This document shows positions 8,739 through 16,732 of a stretch of 20,942 bases of DNA, in pieces. The notes under the pieces were generated by a model. It was not told the DNA's origin and searched no databases. It was given only the letters and a program-made list of their open reading frames with translations. Position numbers and translations under genes: made by a program. The DNA lies in the NCBI GenBank assembly GCA_028290305.1, contig JAQGKC010000012.1, positions 1 to 20,942 on the forward strand, given 5' to 3'. Position 1 is the first letter of the stretch, and every line of letters starts with the position of its first letter. This DNA is from Bradyrhizobium sp. Its GTDB lineage: Bacteria > Pseudomonadota > Alphaproteobacteria > Rhizobiales > Xanthobacteraceae.

Positions 8739-9824
8739 TTAGCTGACCGCCCGCTGGATACTGACCTCGCTGACGCCGACCTCGCGGGCGGTGTTCACTA
8801 TCGCTGCCCAGGTATCATCCGGCAAGGGTACGCCATTTTTGGTGCGCTCCGCACGCATGGCAGCCTCCGGCTCACCCGGGATCAGCACGGAATCGACGCC
8901 GGCGGCCGGCTTGGTGTCCTTGAAATAGCTGACGTAGCGCGAAATCTCGCCGTCGAAGAAATTGGCGGTATCCACCACCTTGGGATCGACATAGATCGCG
9001 AACATGCCGTTGGCGAAGCGCCGGTTCGGTCCGGTGGCACCCGTGCCGGTCAACGCGCCGCCGAGCAATTCGCAGATCAGTGCCAGACCCGAACCCTTGT
9101 GCTCGCCGAACGCGCGGATGGCGCCCTTGCCCTGGCTATGGTCGCGCGGCCCCTCTGCTTGATGCGGGCCATACAGCACGGCCGGATCTTCGCTCAAGGT
9201 GCCGTCAAGATCGATCAACGCCCCCTTTGGCAGTTTTTTGCCGCCACGGCTCGCGACCAGCACCTTGCCTTCGGCGACGATCGAGGTCGCGAAGTCCAGC
9301 ACGATCGGCGCCTGCCCCTGGCGGGGAATGCCGACGCAATAGGGCGCCGTGGACAGCCGCCGCTCGACGCCGCCATAGGGCGCCACCAGCACCGAGCCCG
9401 CGGCATTGACGAAGTGCACCGATACCATCCCCTCGGCCGCCGCCATTTCGGCCCAGTCGCCGACACGACCGATATGCCCTGCGTTGCGCAGCGCCACCGC
9501 GGCAAGCCCCGACGCCTTGCATTTTTCGATGCCGATCTTGACAGCCTGCGGCGCGACGGTTTGCCCGTAACCGAACCTGCCATCGACCACCGCGAGCGAC
9601 GGCGTATCGACCACAAGTTCGACGGTCTGATCGGGAACGACGGAGCCCATTTTCTTCCAGCGGATATAGACCGGCACGCGGATCACGCCGTGGCTATCGT
9701 GTCCGGTCAGATTTGCGGTCGTAAGGTACGTCGCGATGCGCCTGGCTTCTTCAGGCGAGGATTCTGAATGGGCGAAAACTTCCGCAACAAAGTCGATCAG
9801 ATTTGGAACTTGAATTGTAACCAT
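8739..9824 (-). CDS. Ldh2/malate dehydrogenase-family NAD(P)-dependent oxidoreductase
   Basis: The 361-residue protein matches the Ldh2 (YlbC/YiaK/ComC-like) dehydrogenase family, unrelated to classical Rossmann lactate dehydrogenases. Visible hallmarks are GHDSHGVIRVP (41-51), RNAGHIGRVG (114-123), VLDFATSIVAEGKV (176-189) and GEHKGSGLALICELLGG (240-256). Members oxidise or reduce 2-hydroxy acids such as malate, lactate, sulfolactate or 2,3-diketogulonate with NAD(P). It lies 18 bases after livF and 63 bases before the aldolase gene, so all three are probably co-transcribed. In a sugar-acid or aromatic route it could handle a hydroxy-acid/keto-acid pair upstream or downstream of the aldolase. 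The substrate cannot be read from the sequence. Confidence 0.87.
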   Translation of the reverse strand: MVTIQVPNLIDFVAEVFAHSESSPEEARRIATYLTTANLTGHDSHGVIRVPVYIRWKKMGSVVPDQTVELVVDTPSLAVVDGRFGYGQTVAPQAVKIGIEKCKASGLAAVALRNAGHIGRVGDWAEMAAAEGMVSVHFVNAAGSVLVAPYGGVERRLSTAPYCVGIPRQGQAPIVLDFATSIVAEGKVLVASRGGKKLPKGALIDLDGTLSEDPAVLYGPHQAEGPRDHSQGKGAIRAFGEHKGSGLALICELLGGALTGTGATGPNRRFANGMFAIYVDPKVVDTANFFDGEISRYVSYFKDTKPAAGVDSVLIPGEPEAAMRAERTKNGVPLPDDTWAAIVNTAREVGVSEVSIQRAVS

Positions 9825-9842
9825 GGATCAGTCGCTCGCGAT

Positions 9843-10571
9843 TTAAGCAGTTACTTTGGTATGACCGCCGAGATAGGCGGCGCGAATGGCTTCATTGCCC
9901 CACAATTCATCGGGCTTGCCGCCAAGCACGATGCGTCCGGTTTCGAGAACGTAGCCGTGATCGGCAACTGAAAGTCCCATGCGCGCGTTTTGCTCGACAA
10001 GCAAGACCGTGGTGTTGCGCCTGATCTCGGAGATGATCCGGAACACCGCCTGCACGATCACGGGCGCGAGGCCGAGCGAGGGCTCGTCCAGCAGGAGAAG
10101 ACGCGGTTTGGCCATCAGGCCGCGCGCCACCGCGACCATCTGCAATTGCCCGCCCGACAAGGTCCATCCGAGCGAATTCGTGAACTTGCGGATATCAGGA
10201 AACAGGTCGAACATCGCGTCGGCCTCGCGCGACAATTCGGACTTCGCGGCGCGCCGGTTCGAGGCGCCGAGCATGATGTTTTCCTTCACCGTCAGGCCCG
10301 GGAAAATCCGCCGCCCTTCAGGCACATGGGAGATACCGAGCCGGACAATGGTTTCTGGCCCGAGCCCCGCGATCGACTTTCCGTCAAATACGATTTCGCC
10401 CGCCGCCGGTTTTGCCAGCCCCGATATCGCGCGCAGCGTGGTTGATTTACCGGCACCGTTGGCGCCGAGCAGCGTCACCACCTGCCCTTCATCGACGCTC
10501 AGCGACACGCCACGCAAGGCTTCGATCTCGCCATAGAGCACAATCAGATCGCTAATTTCGAGCAGCGGCAT
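9843..10571 (-). CDS. livF: Branched-chain amino acid-type ABC transporter ATPase LivF
   Basis: At 242 residues this is a normal LivF-type ATPase. It has Walker A GANGAGKST (36-44), ABC signature LSGGQ (138-142), Walker B LLLLDEP (158-164) with catalytic Glu163, and the LivF-typical HVPEGRRIFPGLTVKENI. It powers the inner-membrane importer together with the fused LivM-LivG protein, LivH and the substrate-binding protein encoded upstream. Its ATG shares one base with the stop codon of the fusion gene (TAATG), a sign of translational coupling. Liv-type importers also carry aromatic acids, dicarboxylates and urea. The neighbours here suggest an organic acid rather than leucine, but that is inference. 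Confidence 0.93.
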   Translation of the reverse strand: MPLLEISDLIVLYGEIEALRGVSLSVDEGQVVTLLGANGAGKSTTLRAISGLAKPAAGEIVFDGKSIAGLGPETIVRLGISHVPEGRRIFPGLTVKENIMLGASNRRAAKSELSREADAMFDLFPDIRKFTNSLGWTLSGGQLQMVAVARGLMAKPRLLLLDEPSLGLAPVIVQAVFRIISEIRRNTTVLLVEQNARMGLSVADHGYVLETGRIVLGGKPDELWGNEAIRAAYLGGHTKVTA

Positions 10572-12349
10572 TATTCGGTCCCGAGATAGGCGGAGACGAC
10601 ATCGGGATGGCGGAGCACCGCCATGGATTCGCCGTCCGCGATGCGGCGTCCGAAATTGAGCACGGTGATGTGCTGGGCCGCCTCGCTGACCAGCGTCATG
10701 TCATGGTCGATGATCAGGATGGTCAGACCCTGCGCAGCGATGCGCTTGAGCAGTTCATGCAGTTCGAGTTTCTCGGTCGAGTTCAATCCGGCCGCGGGTT
10801 CGTCAAGCAAAAGCAAGGTCGGATTGGCGGCGAGCGCACGTGCGATCTCGATCAATCGTTGATGCCCGTAGGAAAAGCTCGAAATCAGTTCATTCGCCCG
10901 GCTACCTAAGCCGACAAAAGTCAGTGCGGACATCGCACGCTGCGTCAGTGCATCGCCGCCTTCGCCGATCAGCGTATTTCCCGGCCGCTCGGCACCGATC
11001 ACGACGTTCTCCAGCGCCGTCATCGAGCGGAACAGCCGGATGTTCTGAAACGTTCGTCCCAATCCCGCGGCGGCGCGCAGATGCGGTGGCATGTCGGTCA
11101 CGTCGGTGCCGTCGAGGATCACCTTGCCCGCGGTCGCTTTGTAAAGACCCGAGAGCACGTTCAGCGTCGTGGTCTTGCCTGAGCCGTTCGGTCCGATCAG
11201 CGCATGAACGCCGCCGCGCCTCACCTGGATATCGACGTTATCGACTGCCTTGAGGCCACCGAAATATTTGGCGAGACCTTTGACGTCGAGAACGATGTCG
11301 CCGCCAACGGTCGCCGGAACCAGTTGCAGCGCTGGACCAGCAGCATGCACCCTGGCCCTGCCGCGCCAGCGCTCGGTCGCGGTATTGATGAATCCCCAGA
11401 TACCATCGGGCATGAAGCGGATGATCAGGATGACCGACAACCCGTAGATTGCGAGATACAGGCCGGGAACGCTTTTGAGAAACCGCAGCCATTCCGGAAT
11501 CAGGATCAGCAATCCGGTTCCGATAGCAGAGCCGATCGGCGATGCGACGCCGCCAAGCAGTGACATCGTCAGGAACACGATCGACTCCGCGAACGAGAAT
11601 TGATCCGGGCTGACATAGGCAAAGCCGCCCGCGAACAGTCCGCCCGCCAATCCGCCCAGCACGGCACTGAGCGCGAAGGCCGAAACCTTGGTGCGAAATA
11701 CGTCGATGCCGTTGACGCCGGCGGCGAGTTCGTTGTCGCGCACCGCCCGCATCGCGCGTCCGAGCCGCGTGTCCGGCAGATGCCAGACGACGTATCCGAC
11801 CAGCGCGAGCGTCGCGACACAGAACGCCAGATACGATTGGGCCGATTGAAACAGCGCCGGCCGGCCGATATTCGACACGCCGTCCGGGCCGTGGGTGAGC
11901 CAGATCGTGTTGATCATGACGAGCGTGACGATCTGCTGAAACGAAATCGTCACCATCGCGAGATAGTGGCCGCCGAGCCGCAGCGTCGACATGCCCAGCA
12001 AGGCTCCGGCCAACAGCGCCATGACGCATCCGGCTGCAAGGCATAGCCAGTAGCTGATATGGTAATCCGAGGTTCCGATGCCGACGGCATAGGCACCAAA
12101 ACCGAAGAATGCCGCTTGCGCCAGGTTGATCTGTCCGCACAGGCCGAGCACGACCGAGAGACCGAACACCGCGATGGCGAATGTCACGGCCTGCATCAGA
12201 ATGTTATGAATATAACCATCGAACGGCACCATCGCCGCGAGGACGACGACGACAGCCGCACCGATAAAATACGGCAGGTGACGCACAATCAAAGGCGTCG
12301 TGCGCATAGCGGGGATGACCGACTGAATATTCTCGCTGGGGGCGCTCAT
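10571..12349 (-). CDS. Fused LivM-LivG: ABC permease joined to ATPase
   Basis: The 592 residues combine two subunits that are separate in E. coli. Residues about 20-325 form a LivM permease with many membrane segments, including GQINLAQAAFFGFGAYA (72-88) and RAVRDNELAAGVNG (201-214). A linker rich in R, A and P (about 326-350) follows. The LivG ATPase then has Walker A GPNGSGKTT (386-394), a signature-like FSYGHQR (492-498), Walker B LLLLDEP (512-518) and the switch His549. The reading frame is continuous with no stop at the junction, so this is a true fusion. The fused ATPase pairs with LivF and the fused permease with LivH. The start codon overlaps the livH stop by four bases (ATGA) and has GGAG five bases upstream. 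Such fusions are known in bradyrhizobia. Confidence 0.93.
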   Translation of the reverse strand: MSAPSENIQSVIPAMRTTPLIVRHLPYFIGAAVVVVLAAMVPFDGYIHNILMQAVTFAIAVFGLSVVLGLCGQINLAQAAFFGFGAYAVGIGTSDYHISYWLCLAAGCVMALLAGALLGMSTLRLGGHYLAMVTISFQQIVTLVMINTIWLTHGPDGVSNIGRPALFQSAQSYLAFCVATLALVGYVVWHLPDTRLGRAMRAVRDNELAAGVNGIDVFRTKVSAFALSAVLGGLAGGLFAGGFAYVSPDQFSFAESIVFLTMSLLGGVASPIGSAIGTGLLILIPEWLRFLKSVPGLYLAIYGLSVILIIRFMPDGIWGFINTATERWRGRARVHAAGPALQLVPATVGGDIVLDVKGLAKYFGGLKAVDNVDIQVRRGGVHALIGPNGSGKTTTLNVLSGLYKATAGKVILDGTDVTDMPPHLRAAAGLGRTFQNIRLFRSMTALENVVIGAERPGNTLIGEGGDALTQRAMSALTFVGLGSRANELISSFSYGHQRLIEIARALAANPTLLLLDEPAAGLNSTEKLELHELLKRIAAQGLTILIIDHDMTLVSEAAQHITVLNFGRRIADGESMAVLRHPDVVSAYLGTE

Positions 12350-13221
12350 GCTTTCTCCGCGACGCGTTCGCCAAAGATGCCCTGAGGCCGGAATACCAGT
12401 AACAGCACCAGCACGAGGAAGGCGAAGCCGTCCTTGTAAGGTACCGAGATGTAGGCTGCGCCGAAGGTCTCGATGATGCCGAGCGCCAGTCCGCCGATGA
12501 TCGCGCCTGCGACGTCGCCGAAGCCGCCGATGATCGTGGCCGCGAAGGCCTTGAGCGCGATGGTCGAGCCCATCTGGATCGAGACGAACAGGATCGGCGC
12601 CACCAGAATGCCGGCGAGACCGCCCAGCACCGCCGAATAGATAAAGGTGATCATGATCATGGTGGAGACGGAAATACCGAGCAGCGAGGCCATCTCCTTG
12701 TCCTGCGAGGTCGCCTGCAGCTTCTTGCCGAGCATGGTGTGCTCGAAGAACCAGTAGTTGAAGATCACCAGCACGATCGTCACCGCGATGATCAGCAGAT
12801 ACTGGCTATCGAGATAGACCGGTCCCATCTGGATGCCGGGCGTCTCGAACCATCCCTGCAGCACCTGCGGCTGCGGGCCGTAAAGCGCCAGCACGGAATT
12901 GGCGAGTAGGATCGACGCCCCGATGGTGGCGATAATGACCGGCAGAAACGTCCGGTGCCGAAGCGGATAGTAAACTCCGAGATTGAAAACCGCGCCCAGC
13001 AGCGCCATGCCGGCAAGCGCCAGCAGGAACGAGAGCCAGTACGGCCAACCGAGGTCGACGGCGAACACCACCATCAGATAGGCGGCGACCATCGAGAATT
13101 CGCCCTGCGCGAAATTCACCACATTGGTGGCGCGGAAAATCAGCACGAAACCAAGCGCGACCAGCGCATAGACGGCGCCAATGCCGATGCCGGTGAAGAG
13201 CAATTGCAGTGCAATGTCCAT
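12346..13221 (-). CDS. livH: Branched-chain amino acid-type ABC transporter permease LivH
   Basis: This 291-residue hydrophobic protein matches LivH permeases in length and in the N-terminal motif FRATNVVNFAQGEFSM (29-44). It has about eight membrane segments and a C-terminal FRPQGIFGE. With the LivM half of the next gene it forms the inner-membrane channel of the importer. The stop overlaps the start of the fusion gene by four bases. A 135-base gap with a strong hairpin separates it from the substrate-binding-protein gene upstream. No strong ribosome-binding site is visible before its ATG, which suggests modest translation relative to the binding protein. Confidence 0.93.
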   Translation of the reverse strand: MDIALQLLFTGIGIGAVYALVALGFVLIFRATNVVNFAQGEFSMVAAYLMVVFAVDLGWPYWLSFLLALAGMALLGAVFNLGVYYPLRHRTFLPVIIATIGASILLANSVLALYGPQPQVLQGWFETPGIQMGPVYLDSQYLLIIAVTIVLVIFNYWFFEHTMLGKKLQATSQDKEMASLLGISVSTMIMITFIYSAVLGGLAGILVAPILFVSIQMGSTIALKAFAATIIGGFGDVAGAIIGGLALGIIETFGAAYISVPYKDGFAFLVLVLLLVFRPQGIFGERVAEKA

Positions 13222-13324
13222 GGAAAACGCTCGGTAGGAGAAGCGATCGGCAGTGGAGGAAATTTTCAGGGTTGTCGCAAGTCAGGTCAAGCTGCCCGCG
13301 AATACCGGAACTCGTCGAAGGCGA

Positions 13325-13349
13325 GCCGGCCCCTTCGAGAGGGGCCGGC
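13325..13349. terminator. Strong hairpin just after the substrate-binding-protein gene
   Basis: The perfect 10-bp arms GCCGGCCCCT and AGGGGCCGGC flank a five-base loop, starting about eight bases beyond the binding-protein stop codon. On the minus strand no U-run follows, so it may act as a partial terminator or as a block to 3' decay rather than a full stop. That would leave more binding-protein mRNA than permease mRNA, a common pattern for ABC importers. The rest of the gap (13222-13356) shows nothing else. Confidence 0.6.
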
Positions 13350-13356
13350 CGCGCGA

Positions 13357-14502
13357 TCAGTCGGTGAATTCGATGTGCTTGTCGAAGGTGATATTTCCCT
13401 TGTCATTCTTGACGATGTTGTAGCCGTGCAGGCCGTCGCCGTTCTGGTCGAAATTATATTCGCCCTCGGCTCCCGGGAACTTCTTGACCGCAAGGATCGC
13501 CTCGCGAACCTTTGTAGCATCGGTCGAGCCGGCCTTGTTGATCGCCGCGGACAGCACATTGACGGCGTCATAAGGCCAGGAACTCTGATTGTCCGGCGCG
13601 ACCTTGACGGCGTCGCGATAGATCTTGCCGAACGCCTTCGAAGCATCGCTGGAGTCTTCGGCGTAGTCGGCGACACCGAAAGTGCCGTAGAGCGCAGGAC
13701 CTGCGAGTTTCAGCGCGGTGATGTTGGTGATCGATGGCGAGCCGACCCAGGGGATGTTGACGCCGAGCTGACGCAACTGCCGGGCAAAGATTCCGAGATC
13801 GTTTTCAAACGTGAAGTACGAACCGAGGATATCGGCGCCGGACTGCTTGATCGCAAGCACCACCGGGGTGAAGTCCTGGCTTTGGTTGGCATAGCCCTGA
13901 TCAAGGACCGGCGCCGAGCCGAGCTTGGTCAATGCCTCGGTGAGCGCCTTACCGCCGGCAGTACCAAATGCGTCAGTCGAATGCAGCACGGCCCATTTCT
14001 TTTTGCCGAGCGTATTGAAGCCGTAATCGGCGATGACACGGCCGGAATAGCTATCGTTCGGACGGCAGCGGAACAGCCACTGGTTACCCATGTGGGTCAG
14101 ATTCGGATCGGTACCGCCGATCATCACCGGTTTGCCGAGCTTGAGAACGTCCGGCGCCATGGCGTGGACCTGCGTGGAGCGGATCGAGCCCAGGAAGCCG
14201 ACGATATCGGGCTGCGAAGCGAGCTTGGAGAACGCCAGCACGATGCCGGGATTGGTGGTCTGGTCGTCTTCGACGATCAGTTCGAGCTGCTTGCCAAGCA
14301 CGCCACCGGCCTTGTTGACGGCTTCCAGCGCTAGCTTGGCGCCCTTGATGGCATATCCGCCGGATTCGGCTGCGGGACCCGTCACCGGCGCGCACATGCC
14401 GATTTTGATGGTGGCGCCTTGCGCCCGTGCACTGCCAATAACGTAAGGTGCGGTAATACCAACGGCCACCCCAGCCGCAAAGTCACGTCTCGTAAGCTTC
14501 AT
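13357..14502 (-). CDS. Periplasmic substrate-binding protein of the Liv-type ABC importer
   Basis: The chosen ATG at 14502 follows GGGAGGAATGG, an excellent ribosome-binding site. An open frame continues 51 codons upstream but has no such site. The 381 residues begin with a signal peptide, MKLTRRDFAAGVAVG and onward, with a likely cut after SARA. The TRRDF twin-arginine pattern suggests Tat export, although Sec is possible. The mature part (IKIGMCAPVTGPAAESG) is a type I periplasmic binding fold of the Peripla_BP_6/LivJ group. This protein sets the substrate choice of the importer encoded downstream. Because the locus encodes aromatic-acid and hydroxy-acid catabolism, an aromatic acid or sugar acid is a better guess than a branched-chain amino acid. 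The ligand cannot be read from the sequence. Confidence 0.92.
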   Translation of the reverse strand: MKLTRRDFAAGVAVGITAPYVIGSARAQGATIKIGMCAPVTGPAAESGGYAIKGAKLALEAVNKAGGVLGKQLELIVEDDQTTNPGIVLAFSKLASQPDIVGFLGSIRSTQVHAMAPDVLKLGKPVMIGGTDPNLTHMGNQWLFRCRPNDSYSGRVIADYGFNTLGKKKWAVLHSTDAFGTAGGKALTEALTKLGSAPVLDQGYANQSQDFTPVVLAIKQSGADILGSYFTFENDLGIFARQLRQLGVNIPWVGSPSITNITALKLAGPALYGTFGVADYAEDSSDASKAFGKIYRDAVKVAPDNQSSWPYDAVNVLSAAINKAGSTDATKVREAILAVKKFPGAEGEYNFDQNGDGLHGYNIVKNDKGNITFDKHIEFTD

Positions 14503-14518
14503 CCATTCCTCCCATGAA

Positions 14519-14534
14519 GCCAACTTCAGTTGGC
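14519..14534. promoter_or_regulatory. Short inverted repeat in the leader of the binding-protein gene
   Basis: GCCAACT and AGTTGGC flank TC, a 7-2-7 perfect palindrome directly upstream of the ribosome-binding site. It could be a regulator site or a small leader hairpin affecting translation. The chance of a random occurrence is not negligible. Confidence 0.3.
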
Positions 14535-14699
14535 CTTCTTGATGTTTGCAGTCCGCGATGGACGCGAAACCGAGTGCGTATCTACGGACTCTTTCGCCCG
14601 GAGTAAATTGATATTGCGGCGATTTCTTCCGACGGCGAAAAGGTGTCGCAAGCATGGCCTTCGCAGAAGATTAACGCCGCCCGATCGGACCTATTCCCC

Positions 14700-14738
14700 G
14701 TCGTAGGCTTCTATCGAACTACGACTTTCGATGCTCAA
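14700..14738 (-). promoter_or_regulatory. Candidate promoter of the transporter/catabolic operon with overlapping inverted repeat
   Basis: On the minus strand TTGAGC (14738-14733) and GATAGA (14715-14710) are 17 bases apart, a plausible though weak sigma-70 pair. The -10-like hexamer lies within an inverted repeat, GTCGTAG (14700-14706) and CTACGAC (14719-14725), where a bound regulator could block RNA polymerase. The start would leave a leader of about 200 bases before the binding-protein gene. The 14503-14796 gap holds no gene. It also contains CGCAATTTGCG (14785-14795), beside the regulator's stop codon. Confidence 0.3.
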
Positions 14739-14796
14739 ACAATATGCAACAGGGGAACGCGCGCATCCTTCTCGTATCAATTATCGCAATTTGCGC

Positions 14797-15342
14797 TCAT
14801 TCGAATTCGCTGGTCCCGGTACCTCCGTCATCGACCACCCGCAGTTCCGACAGGCTGCCCTCAAGCGCATGCAGCATATCCTGCAGCTCGGCCAGTTTGC
14901 GCGCGCCGTAGCGTTTGGTCATGGCGGCGTAGATGGCTTCCGATGATGGCGCGACAGCCTCGATCAGCTTCAGGCCTTTTGCCGAGATTGACACGACGCC
15001 GCGGCGCAGATCGGCTTTCGCCACCCGGCGTTCGATCAGATGACGCGCTTCAAGGTCGCGCAGAATTCGGGAAAGACTTGGGCCGAGCAGAAAAGCGACA
15101 CGCGCGAGCTCCGTGACCTCAATGGCATCGATCGAGGCGAGCGCGCGCAGGATCCGCCATTGCTGTTCGGTCAGGCCGTGATTGCGCAGCGAGGGGCGGA
15201 AATGCCGCATCACGGCTTCGCGCGCCCGCAGCAACGACATCGGCAACGACCGCGAAAACTCCCGCATCGGAACACGCCGGCGGCCTGCCTTGCCTGCCGG
15301 ATTCGAATGGACACCTCCAGGCGATTTCTTGCGCGCCATCAT
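14797..15342 (-). CDS. hpaR: MarR-family regulator of the HpaR type
   Basis: The core (about residues 35-165) matches HpaR, the MarR-family repressor of homoprotocatechuate operons. Matching stretches are LLRAREAVMRHFRPSLRNHGLTEQQWRILRAL (in two parts, 37-50 and 51-68), a recognition helix region LGPSLSRILRDLEARHLI (86-103) and the wing around DLRR (111-114). HpaR proteins are dimers that leave their operator when an aromatic effector such as 4-hydroxyphenylacetate binds. The gene is divergent from hpaH, and the shared gap contains two palindromic sites. It points towards the transporter operon, which may also be a target. At 181 residues it is longer than usual (about 140-150) because of a basic N-terminus. 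The real start might be Met26 (15267) or Met35. No strong ribosome-binding site decides this. Confidence 0.85.
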   Translation of the reverse strand: MMARKKSPGGVHSNPAGKAGRRRVPMREFSRSLPMSLLRAREAVMRHFRPSLRNHGLTEQQWRILRALASIDAIEVTELARVAFLLGPSLSRILRDLEARHLIERRVAKADLRRGVVSISAKGLKLIEAVAPSSEAIYAAMTKRYGARKLAELQDMLHALEGSLSELRVVDDGGTGTSEFE

Positions 15343-15379
15343 CCACCGTCAACAATCGGGAACCGTCAGCTTGAGCGTT

Positions 15380-15406
15380 TTGCAGCGCGACAGGTTTGCG
15401 CTGCAA
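15380..15406. promoter_or_regulatory. Operator-like inverted repeat with 9-bp arms in the hpaR-hpaH gap
   Basis: TTGCAGCGC (15380-15388) and GCGCTGCAA (15398-15406) are exact reverse complements separated by nine bases, placing matching half-site positions about two helical turns apart. It lies about 40 bases before the hpaR start, between the divergent genes. It is a credible site for HpaR or for another regulator of this locus. CCAATTGG follows at 15413-15420. Confidence 0.5.
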
Positions 15407-15422
15407 CAAACACCAATTGGGT

Positions 15423-15451
15423 TTGATCGATTTCATTTAACATGTTAATCA
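15423..15451 (+). promoter_or_regulatory. Candidate hpa operon promoter with perfect 12-bp palindrome as operator
   Basis: TTAACATGTTAA (15437-15448) is a perfect 12-bp palindrome of the kind MarR-family dimers bind. It overlaps a weak possible promoter, TTGATC (15423-15428) and TAATCA (15446-15451), spaced by 17 bases. A regulator sitting here would block transcription of hpaH and the genes beyond it, about 55 bases before the hpaH start. The palindrome is certain; its role as the HpaR operator is inference. Confidence 0.5.
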
Positions 15452-15501
15452 CATTGCCGCACCAAATTTCGCTGACCCCGCGCAGGTGGCCTCGACCGAG
15501 C

Positions 15502-16308
15502 ATGGCATTGACCAAGGACGATATCCGTCTCGCCGCCAAGCGGCTTCATCAGGCGGAAAAAACCAGGCAGCAGATCCGGCAGATCTCGCTGGACCATCCC
15601 GACATCACCATCACGGATGCCTACGCTATCCAGAAGGCGTGGATCGAGATCAAGGTCGCTGAAGGCCGCGTCGTCAAAGGCCACAAGATCGGCCTGACAT
15701 CGAAGGCGATGCAGAGCGCGCTTGGTATCGACGAGCCGGATTCCGGCGTGCTGCTCGATGACATGTTCTTTGTCGATGGCGGCCTCGTGCCGTCGGATCG
15801 CTTCATCGGCACGCGGGTCGAAGCCGAGCTGGCATTCATCATGAATCAGCGGCTTGCGGGGCCACACTGCACGATGTTCGACGTGCTCAACGCGACCGAC
15901 TTCGTGGTGCCTGCGCTGGAAATTCTCGACACCAGGATCGAGCGGGTCGATCGAGAGACCAAATCGACACGCAAAATATTCGATACCATTGCCGACAATG
16001 CAGCGAACGCCGGAATCGTGCTTGGAGGACGCCCGCTGCGTCCGCTTGAGGCTGATCTGCGCTGGATCGGCGCGCTGTGCTATCGCAACGGTCAGTTGGA
16101 AGAAACCGGGCTTGCCGCCGGCGTGCTCAATCATCCCGCCACCAGCGTGGCCTGGCTCGCCAACAAGATCGCGCCGCTTGGACTTGCGCTTGAGCCTGGC
16201 CAGGTGGTGCTGGCGGGGTCTTTCATCCGACCGATCGAGACCCGCAAAGGCGACACGATTCAAGCCGACTATGGTCGGTATGGAACGGTGAGCTGCTACT
16301 TCGCTTGA
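15502..16308 (+). CDS. hpaH: 2-oxo-hept-3-ene-1,7-dioate hydratase
   Basis: The 268-residue protein matches HpaH/HpcG in length (267 in E. coli) and sequence: [18 protein letters not shown] (59-76), [12 protein letters not shown] (77-88) and the metal ligands Glu107, Glu109 and Glu140 (VEAELAF, VPALEI). It adds water to 2-oxo-hept-3-ene-1,7-dioate to give the 4-hydroxy-2-oxo acid that HpaI cleaves. The start at 15502 gives the family length. An in-frame ATG at 15442 lies inside the operator-like palindrome and would add 20 unlikely residues. The chosen start has only a weak ribosome-binding site. This is the first gene of the operon, followed by hpaF after 33 bases. Confidence 0.93.
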   Translation: MALTKDDIRLAAKRLHQAEKTRQQIRQISLDHPDITITDAYAIQKAWIEIKVAEGRVVKGHKIGLTSKAMQSALGIDEPDSGVLLDDMFFVDGGLVPSDRFIGTRVEAELAFIMNQRLAGPHCTMFDVLNATDFVVPALEILDTRIERVDRETKSTRKIFDTIADNAANAGIVLGGRPLRPLEADLRWIGALCYRNGQLEETGLAAGVLNHPATSVAWLANKIAPLGLALEPGQVVLAGSFIRPIETRKGDTIQADYGRYGTVSCYFA

Positions 16309-16341
16309 GAAGCCCCGCAGAATCGTTGGAGTGAACAGGAC

Positions 16342-16732
16342 ATGCCGCATTTCACGCTCGAATATTCAGCCAATCTCGATGCGCGCGTCGACATGGGCGC
16401 GGTCGTCGAAGTGGTCCGCAAGGCTGCGGTGGAGACCGGGATCTTTCCGCTTGGCGGCATTCGCGTGCGCGCGATCCGTTGCGAGCATTACGCCATCGCT
16501 GACGGTCAGCTGAATTTCGGATTTCTCGCGATGGTGCTGCGTCTCGGTGAAGGCCGCGATCTCGCAGCCCGCAAGAAGGCCGGTGAACATATCTTCAAGG
16601 CCCTCTCCATTTATCTCGATCCGGTTTTCGCCGGCAGCAAATTCGCATTGTCGTTCGATATGCAGATCAACGACAAGGAGACGAGCTGGAAGCGCAACAA
16701 TATCCACGACGTTCTGAAGGTGGAGGCCGCAC

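Noticed and set aside
12955..14334. A 459-codon plus-strand open frame
   Set aside because: It is antisense to livH and the binding-protein gene. Both are well-supported families; this frame is a GC-driven shadow.
14503..14655. An N-terminal extension of the binding protein beginning at 14655
   Set aside because: The signal peptide and a strong GGGAGGA site fix the start at 14502; the extra 51 residues would hide the signal peptide.
15442..15501. An upstream in-frame start for hpaH at 15442
   Set aside because: The ATG lies inside the TTAACATGTTAA palindrome, and the extra 20 residues are absent from the usual family length.
15445..16350. A 301-codon minus-strand open frame
   Set aside because: It is antisense to hpaH, whose length and metal ligands match the family.
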